Part shown: piece after piece, positions 57,101-64,000 of the stretch
How the letters are laid out: the number at the start of each line of letters is the position of its first letter
Position numbering within the stretch: the stretch's first letter is position 1
Assembly (NCBI RefSeq): GCF_027595985.1
Contig: NC_073305.1
Span: 172,318,172 to 172,382,171 of the forward strand
Direction of reading: 5' to 3'
DNA length: 64,000 nt
From: Sorex araneus
Lineage: Eukaryota; Chordata; Mammalia; Eulipotyphla; Soricidae
The notes under the pieces: generated by a model
What the model was told of the DNA's origin: nothing
The model's input: the letters and a program-made list of their open reading frames with translations, nothing else
The model's database searches: none
Translations under genes and position numbers: made by a program

Positions 57101-58870
57101 CTGTAGCACTGTAGCACTGTCATCCCATTGTTCATCGATTTGCTCAAGCGGGCACCAGTAACGTCACCACTGTGAGACTTGTTGTTACTGTTTTTGACAT
57201 ACCGAATATGCCACGGGTAGCTTGCCAAGCTCTGCCATGCAGGCGGGATACTGAAGAGATCTGAGTAGAAGTCGTGGATAACCTTTTCCATTGCCCTTCT
57301 GGAAGATGTGTTAGATCCATCAGGATGTCGGAGGGCAGTTATCTTGGTGTAATAATTGGTGAAGGACAGGCGGGCATTGAGAATACTTTTCCCAGCTTCT
57401 GCTGCATCAGCCAGCACTGCTGCTCTTCTCTCTTTGAGGTCTTCCTTTATCACTTCTCTGCACAGCTTTGCAAGCTCAGACGTTAGCTTGTGACTGCCTG
57501 AGGCTCGCAACAAACCACGTTGGCAAATGAGCTTGAGAGTTTCCAAAGACAGGCGTCTGTTTGTGGATTTCTCTCTCGGCGTTCCTCGCATAGTCATGGA
57601 GGTGCTGAACTAGTTGGTCGTGTTCCTTGTTGATATTGTCAATGACGGCATCTTCCCATATTGCCGTAATAGTGCCAAAGAGCTCCGCGTTGGTGGTCAT
57701 TCTGGGAGTTCTCTTAAACTTTGCAGCCCTTTGTTCCCGCTCCGTGAAGTAGAATTTCTCACGAAGGAGACGGTGGCCTGATCTCGTTTGAAATTTTGGG
57801 ACAACAGCGACATCAGTCAGGCAAAACTGTTGATTGAATATGATGTGGTCAATTTCGTTGTGGAACTGTCCAGCACGAGACTCCCATGTCCAACGTTTAG
57901 ATACGACCTTCTGGAACTGCGAGTTACCATGCATGGTCTTGGTCAACATGATGAACTCAGACTATCTCTCACTCTGTTCTTTCCATTCCAGGCCATGGGT
58001 CCCAATGTGGAGTTCTTCAGGCGACCTTCTCAGTCCTATCTCTGTGTTAAAATCACCAACAATGACCTTGTAGAAGGTGTGGTCTTCTTTATAGAACTTC
58101 TCCAGCTCCATGTAGAACTTCTCAATTTCTTCTTCATCATAGTTGGATGTTGGTGCATAGATGACGAAGATAGAAACTGCCAACAATGAGCCACATCTAT
58201 TCAAGTGTAAGCATCCTATTCAGGTTGTTAGGCATTCAAGTGGGTCAATGTTCATGGCCAAGTTTGCATTGACGAGGACACCGACATCACTGATCCCTCT
58301 ACTGTCACATGTTCTGAGAAAGAGTTCTTCTCCAGTGTCGAAAATGGCATGATGTGTTCGATGCCTTCTCCTCTCAGTCAATGCAATGATATCACACTTG
58401 ATCTTCTGCATTGGCACCATCAGGTCCTCGATGGATGCTTCCGATGCCAGTGTACGTGTGTTTAAAGTACAGATAGTCATTTTAGTCCTTCTTTGTTTTT
58501 GGCAGCCTAGTTTGGCCCTGAGATTTTAGTAGCCTCTCCTTCTCAACACTGCCATATTGGGGGCTCTTCCAGGGTCATGGGAATGATGCCCATTGTTGTT
58601 ACTGTTTTTGGCATATTGAGTATTACACAGGTAGCTTACCAACTCTGCGATGCAGGTGGCATGTTGTAATGATCTACATGCTGACAAACACGCCACATAC
58701 CTTGTGCATGGACGTGCTGATCATGTACAGAAAGTACTGGCCAGATCAACACAGTTGATACAAGGAGTCTAGCCCTTACCTGCCTGCATCTCTGGGCAGC
58801 ACCCGTTGGTTCGCTCTTTGCTGTTTGGTACCGTTGCCACCCCCTCTCCATGTTGAGGTGGTGAACCATC
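57101..58870 (-). mobile_element. RTE-clade LINE fused to a hybrid-SINE 3' end
   Basis: Read on the minus strand: a 5' UTR of about 390 bp (58870-58481), a broken ORF with an endonuclease domain (58480 to about 57256), then directly a hybrid-SINE body (57255-57101) ending in ACAGTGCTACAG. The reverse-transcriptase domain is absent. The 5' UTR contains CAATATGCCAAAAACAGTAA near 58615, and the same segment recurs at about 57210 in the SINE-like part. Flanks GAGGAAAACAAA (57089-57100) and GAGGGGAACAAA (from 58871) are a possible target duplication. The encoded protein resembles nematode RTE proteins, from memory. Confidence 0.92.
57256..58480 (-). pseudogene. RTE ORF, endonuclease part only, inactivated
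   Basis: Starts MTICTLNTRTLASEASIEDL and shows apurinic-type endonuclease landmarks: GVGVLVNANLAMNID-like segment, VIYAPTSNYDEEE, VGDFNTEIG (GDFN motif), and NEIDHIIF. The frame is open apart from a TGA after ECLTT (near 58219) and a TAG after EQSER (near 57962). A frameshift at about 57.55 kb separates it from the continuation RRLSLETLKLICQRG to AMEKVIHDFYSDLF. The usual catalytic SDH is read here as SGH (before RLLREK), so the endonuclease would be dead even without the stops. Family RTE ORFs continue into a reverse transcriptase; none is present. The TGA is consistent with CpG decay of a CGA codon. Confidence 0.92.
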
Positions 58871-59189
58871 GAGGGGAACAAAAAAGATATAGAGACACGA
58901 TAAGTAGCACTTTTCCAGGTTGTTCTACTTTTTATGTCTATGTTAAATAACAGAATTCTACATGTCTGGATGGAACAGAGTAGAAAGAACCTTGATTTTA
59001 TAACATGTGTATAGAGAGCCATGACCTTAGCTTTACAACTTTCACAGTTTCTTAGTCTCTCTCTATTACCTCCTAGATAATATCTCACAGTATTATTGGG
59101 GAAAATATGTGAAAGCCTCCAGCTCAATATCTCTCAGTTCAAAGTAACTCAGAGCAATTATCACTGTTGGCTCCCTATAAAAATACTGA

Positions 59190-59310
59190 GAGGACTAGAG
59201 CAAGAGCTTAGCAGGCTGAGCACATGGTGCCCCAAACACCACCACCAGTGATCCTGAGCACAGAATTGAGAGTTCCTCCTGGGAATCATTGGGTGTGGTC
59301 CTCCAGAAGA
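59190..59310 (+). mobile_element. Diverged SOR-type SINE
   Basis: GGACTAGAGCAAGAGCTTAG and AGTGATCCTGAGCACAGAAT are recognisable. Confidence 0.6.
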
Positions 59311-59437
59311 AAAAAATACCCTTTTAAGAGTTTTAATAATTTGCCTTCAACTTTCATTTTGATACACAAAAAGAAGTTGTATGTATCCAAATCTCTTGCA
59401 AATTACAATTTATTTAATTCGCTTTAGGTAAATAATC

Positions 59438-59590
59438 TCTTTTGTTTTGTTTTGCGGGGAGACCACACTTAGTGTTGCTTAGATGGCTTCTTCCAGTGGT
59501 GCTCAAGGGACAAAACGGTGCCAGGAGCCAAGCTAAGGACATGAGATATGCAAAGCAAGTGCTCTACGACCAAGCCACATCCCTGGCTCA
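59438..59590 (-). mobile_element. Diverged SOR-type SINE
   Basis: GGTGCTCAAGGGACAAAACG and ATGCAAAGCAAGTGCTCTAC are complement words. The (TTTTG)n at 59438-59452 is its tail. Confidence 0.7.
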
Positions 59591-60257
59591 ATAGGAATAT
59601 TCTTACAATAGATGATTCTATAGTTTTTTTTCCCAAAGAAAAATGAAGTCTTTATGCATGGCTGATTTTCTTTTTAATTTAACAAGAACAGCGATGCCAA
59701 CTGCTCTTGTTTACCCTCCCCTCTTCTTCTCTCTCCAACTCTACCAGAGAATAGAGCCAAGTTCAGCTGCATAAAACTAGGTTATTACTCAACCCTTTAA
59801 TTATTTAACATTATTATTGTATTCGTTCAGTGATCATATTGTACGGGTATCTTTTATTTAAATGAGCATTCTCAAATTCACCCTGGAAATAGATAGCAAG
59901 ATAGGAACAATGGAAGCAATAAATGCCCCTCCGATTTTAGCAAGCTTCTTGACTCAACTGAAGCTGGTATAGGAGTTATAGCTGTCCTTGTGTTTGCTGA
60001 TTAGGCAATGACCCTTCATGTATCAGCTTTACAGTGATGCTTCTGTTCTCACTCTGGATAAGCTCTATGAGAAATGCACTTGTTTTTCAGACTCTGCAGT
60101 CAATGAGCTTCAATCCATGTTCTTGCCATTCTATGAAGAACAGATATGAGATCAACATTTTTTAAATTTAATTAAAGGTATCCACTTTTGAGGGCAGCAC
60201 AGGTCAAGGAAGGCTGTAGCTAGGTTAGTGGACACCTAAAAGATATTTAGAGAATTT
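59591..60257. other. Unique DNA, nothing recognised
   Basis: No gene or young repeat seen. Confidence 0.4.
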
Positions 60258-60268
60258 GTATTTTTCAT

Positions 60269-60517
60269 GAATTGGAGCAATAGCACAGTGGGTATGGCGT
60301 TTGCCTTGCACGCAGCTGACCCAGATTCGATTCCTCCATCCCTCTCTGAGAGCCCGGCAAGTTACTGAGAGTATCCCATCCATACGGCAGAATCTGGCAA
60401 GCTACCAGTGGCATATTCTATATACCAAAAACAGTAACAAGTCTCACAATGGAGACACTACTGGTACCCGCTCGAGCAAATTGATGAACAACAGGACGAC
60501 AGTGCTACAGTGCTACA
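60269..60517 (+). mobile_element. SOR/RTE hybrid SINE with perfect target-site duplication
   Basis: Complete, ending ACAGTGCTACAGTGCTACA. Duplication gtatttttcat at 60258-60268 and 60518-60528. Confidence 0.96.
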
Positions 60518-60819
60518 GTATTTTTCATATTGACTGAGATTGTCAAACTATTCTTTCTGAAGAATGTATGAAGTTTTATTCTATTTCTTCAGGGAAATCT
60601 GAATAGCCTGAGATTGTGTGGTATGTATGTGAGATGATATGTAGCCCTCTGAATTTTACTGAACTGCTTTTATAATATGCTGCAAAAAAATAAATATGAA
60701 GGGAAGTGGTTTAAGTAGAAAATAATTTTTAATTTATTTATTTGAAAACTAGTTATACTATGGAATAGTTAACTACAAGTATGTACATATTGTATTCTTT
60801 TCTTTAGGTTAAAAGTGAG

Positions 60820-61240
60820 CTTACACAATGGAATACTATGCTGCTTTTAGGAAAAATGAAGTCATGAAATTTGCTTATAAATGGATGGAGCTGGAGAGTA
60901 TCAGGTTGAATAAAACGAGTCAGAAGGAGAGGGCCAGATATGGAATAACTGCAATCCTTTGTGAGATTGCAGTTTTTAAAAAAAGTATGATACTAAAGTC
61001 CAAGGCCAGGAAAAACTGGGGCCAGAAAGATTGGTCAATTATTGGAAATTTGCCACAAATGTGTGTGGGGCGATGGGCAGTTAGAATAGAGAAAGGGTCA
61101 GTATGACAAAAATAGTTAGAAATGATCACTCTGGACAAGAACTGAGTGTTGAAAGTAGGTAAAGGGTTATACATGACAACCTTTCAGTAGCTGTATTGCA
61201 AACCATAATTCCCCAAAGGGAGGAGAGAGAGTGAGTGAGT

Positions 61241-61302
<62 letters not shown>

Positions 61303-61495
61303 AACGAAAAGTACCTGTTACAAACGGGGGGGGGGTGTGGAAGGGTGCCGTAGGAAAACTGAGGACATTTGTGGTGGAAAATGCACACTGGTGAAGGGAT
61401 GGGTGTTGAAACATTATATGACTGAAACCTAATCAGTAACAACTTTGTAACTATATATCTCACTGTGATTCAAAAATAAAAATAGAAATAAAAGT
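60820..61495 (+). mobile_element. LINE-1 3' end with ORF2 C-terminus
   Basis: From 60828 the frame reads MEYYAAFRKNEVMKFAYKWM, the shrew version of the MEYYSA-type end of L1 ORF2. A GA-rich 3' UTR follows ((GA)n at 61226-61300), then GATGGGTGTTGAAACATTAT, ACTGAAACCTAATCAGTAAC and an A-rich end. This copy ties the shorter 3' ends elsewhere in the window to L1. Confidence 0.85.
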
Positions 61496-61506
61496 GGGTT
61501 TATAAC

Positions 61507-61682
61507 AGGGGCCGGCAAGCAAGTTTAGAGGGTAAATTTCTTGCCTTGCACTTAGCTGACCCAGTTTCAATCCTTGGCACTCCCTGTGATCCTTTGAACC
61601 TACCAGGAATGATCCCTGAATGCGGAGCTAGGAATAGCCACGAGCTCAGCCAAGTGGGGCCAAACCCTTGCTCCCCTCAATA
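61507..61682 (+). mobile_element. Diverged SOR-type SINE
   Basis: GGGGCCGGCAAGCAAGTTTA, CTTGCCTTGCACTTAGCTGA and GGAATGATCCCTGAATGCGG are clear. Confidence 0.75.
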
Positions 61683-62297
61683 AATCAAAGTTGATCATAT
61701 GCTTTTCTCCTCACTATAATTAAAAATATGGTTCTGGTTTAAAAGATCTTATGTTTGAGTTGTGACTATTAGTATCTTGGTTGAAACAGCAGAATAGATT
61801 CACTGGCATAATCGGCAGTACATTAGGAACTCATTTCCCAAGATTCTCATCTACATCCTTGAATTCAGTTCCCCTCTATTTAGGGAAGCAAACAAATGAA
61901 GGACGCAAGATGGGAATACAGAGCAATATTTTTTTTTCTGGACCATTGCTGCGATGGGCAGCTTATATTCTAAACCTGACTGAGGTATCACAATTGTTTT
62001 TATTTTCCCAACCCTTCACCACTGCATGTCATGAAACAAGAAAGAGAGGCCACTTGATTTCTCCTTTAGATCTTCCTCCAACCCTTCACTCACCAGTTTT
62101 TAAATAACTTTCATTTTACTTAAACATGAGTTGCTCTTTGATTTTCCTTAAACATGAGTTGCATGTATTATTCCAGTCCCCTTCATTGGTGCCAGAATTT
62201 TCCTCAATTTTCAAGGAGCCTTGTCTTCCTATGTGACCAGTGCCTACGTGACCACTGTTCATAGGGGGACAAGACTTCAAGTAAGGTAGAAATCTAG
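61683..62297. other. Unique DNA, nothing recognised
   Basis: A 108-codon plus frame (61781-62107) has no recognisable features. Confidence 0.35.
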
Positions 62298-62482
62298 AAC
62301 TGAGACCAGAGAAATAGTACAGTGTGTAAGATACTTTCCTTGAAAGTGCTCAACCTGGGGTCCATCCCTGGCACTGTACATATGGTACCCACAAGCCCTG
62401 CCAGTAGTAATATCTGAGCAGAGAGACAGAAGGAAGCCCTGTGCACAGTTAGATGTGGTCCAAACAATAACAACAACAAAAA
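62298..62482 (+). mobile_element. Diverged SOR-type SINE
   Basis: AGAGAAATAGTACAGTGTG in the head, GGCACTGTACATATGGTACC in the body, (AAC)n tail. Confidence 0.75.
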
Positions 62483-62693
62483 CTAGAAGTGGGCAATATA
62501 ACATATCACTAAAGTTTTAACATGCATTGTTTAGACTTTTGATAAATTGTAATTCTATTAACACTTATAAGGCACTTTTGTTTGTCCTTGTATATTAATG
62601 ATCTCAATAGTACTTTCAGATAAATAATTTTTAGGGTGATCATATATCTTACCATCCATACCAAGACTCTTTTAAGAGTTAATAAAAGGGGAG

Positions 62694-62770
62694 TGTGGAG
62701 ATGTAGTTCAGTGACAAAGCACATGCCATGCATCAGAGGCCCTGGGTTCAAATCCTTGACATCCCTCCTC
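62694..62770 (+). mobile_element. tRNA-like SINE of another type
   Basis: A-box-like GATGTAGTTCAGTGACAAAG and B-box-like GGGTTCAAATCC, with no SOR body after it. Resembles ID-type tRNA-Ala SINEs in layout. Confidence 0.55.
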
Positions 62771-62904
62771 CCTGCAGCGCCTCCACTCCCCGGTTAATAA
62801 TTTACTCAGCAAGAATACAGTGATTATGCATTAACTGTTACTGATCTTCCCATTGTCAGTCAAATTTCTTTTAATTCATTTTTTAAATAAGTTATAAATT
62901 ATTG

Positions 62905-63035
62905 AGGACCTGCTTTGGGGACAGGCCTGGGTGGTGGTGGGAAAATTTGAAATAATGGTGGTGGGACTGGTGTTGGAATAGTAAATGTAATAAATTATTG
63001 TAAACAACTTCAAAAATTAAATTAAAAACAAAGGG
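62905..63035 (+). mobile_element. LINE-1 3' end remnant
   Basis: Short version of the block ending the other L1 copies (GGACTGGTGTTGGAATAG), with an A-rich tail. Confidence 0.5.
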
Positions 63036-63260
63036 AAAAATTCTTTTAATACCATAAGCTGCTTTCTGAATGGGAAAGGATTGTGGTTCTTCTGTGTCTA
63101 GGAACCCAACTGTATTTTGTTCAAAACTGATCAGCTAAGAGATAAAAACAATAATCAAAGCCTGCATATATAAAATCCCATACAACATGGCGTACACAGG
63201 CACAGACTCTGTTTCTGATGCAGAAGCCAGTTTCTGATGAAACTCAAGAAGAGGGAAACA

Positions 63261-63436
63261 GGGGGTTGGAGCGATAGTACAGTGGGTAGGGCGTTTGCCT
63301 TGCAAGCAGGCAACATGGGTTCAATCCACGGCATCCCATATGTCCCCCAAGCACTGCCAGGAGTAACTCCTGAGTGTAAAGCCAGGAGTAACCCCTGAGC
63401 ATCGCTGGGTGTGACCCAAAAAAAAGAAAGAAAAAA
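63261..63436 (+). mobile_element. SOR-type SINE with perfect target-site duplication
   Basis: Duplication aagaagagggaaaca at 63246-63260 and 63437-63451. Body intact; (AAAG) tail. Confidence 0.97.
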
Positions 63437-63860
63437 AAGAAGAGGGAAACACCTAACTCAGTGGATCTAGTGGAGAAGGATGGGGAGATGGGAAGACCCA
63501 CCATGACAAACTCCATCTCCTGGGGACAGCCCATCTCCTAGCTCCAGGAGCCACTTAGCATTTAGGAAGAGTCTTCAGTATGGTCCAATCAAATTTGAAG
63601 ATGGCACAAAATGAGTTAGGACAAAATTCTCTTTCATTTGAGAGAAGCATATTTTATCACACTTTCAGAAAGAATGGAAGATTGAAGAGGCTACCATGGA
63701 ATCAAACAGCTATGAGACTGGGATTCAACCTCAAAGATGCTGGTAATGTCAGTATTTCCCAGCACAGAATAAAAGATGAACTGTTTCCTCTTTTAATCTC
63801 TGGTTTCTTTCACAATCTTGGTGTTTAGGGGACGGTTTAATTGGTTAACTTGTGACATGC
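63437..63860. other. Unique DNA, nothing recognised
   Basis: An 82-codon plus frame (63580-63828) is not recognisable as a protein. Confidence 0.35.
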
Positions 63861-63893
63861 CATATATATATGTATATATATATATATATATAT
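63861..63893. repeat. (TA)n microsatellite
   Basis: Alternating TA with one TG interruption. Confidence 0.95.
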
Positions 63894-64000
63894 CCTGCTC
63901 TGTAAGGCATTTTGTATAAGAACTGATACTGTGCCAAATTTCACAAACTCCCTCTCTTCTCTCTCCCCTCACCCTCTTTCTCTCCTTCCTAAATTCTAGC

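Overview
This is mammalian nuclear DNA, almost certainly from a shrew and most likely the common shrew Sorex araneus. Three lines of evidence support this. (1) The window carries several dozen tRNA-derived SINEs of the SOR type (Soricidae); their head has Pol III A-box and B-box matches and their body ends in an A-rich tail. (2) It carries a second SINE family and a LINE that both belong to an RTE retrotransposon resembling those of parasitic nematodes; from memory, such a horizontally acquired RTE has been reported in the common shrew (Dunemann and Wasmuth 2019). (3) The one protein gene is a mammalian FBXO30.

Gene content. FBXO30 (SCF substrate receptor with TRAF-type zinc finger and F-box, also called MUSA1) lies on the minus strand. 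A CpG-island promoter occupies about 44.7-46.1 kb. A non-coding exon 1 ends at a consensus donor at 45495/45494. Intron 1 is about 7.9 kb. The large coding exon 2 is 35532-37568. A 4.25 kb phase-0 intron follows, then the terminal coding exon 31075-31278. The two coding exons give 746 codons, close to the human protein as I remember it (745). The stop is followed by almost 7 kb without a young SINE, which I read as a long 3' UTR.

Layout. 1-24.2 kb: intergenic, dense in SINEs of several ages, with a solo LTR (19774-20496), L1 3' ends and GGAA/GAAA microsatellites. 24.2-31.1 kb: SINE-poor AT-rich block (probable FBXO30 3' UTR with ancient L1M and MER5-like remnants). 31.1-45.5 kb: FBXO30 exons and introns. 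44.7-46.1 kb: CpG island with GC-rich tandem repeats. 46.1-64 kb: intergenic, repeat-rich, with no gene I recognise; it holds the RTE copy at 57101-58870.

Most interesting result. The second SINE family is an RTE deletion product. Its tRNA-like head is joined to RTE 5' UTR sequence and then to the extreme 3' end of the RTE ORF, in which the last codons of the reverse-transcriptase ORF can still be read. One copy (3942-4208) keeps a longer piece of 5' UTR and looks like an intermediate. The RTE copy itself is a chimera: 5' UTR and endonuclease are present, the reverse-transcriptase domain is absent, and the 3' end is a SINE body. I found no new enzymatic or defence system.
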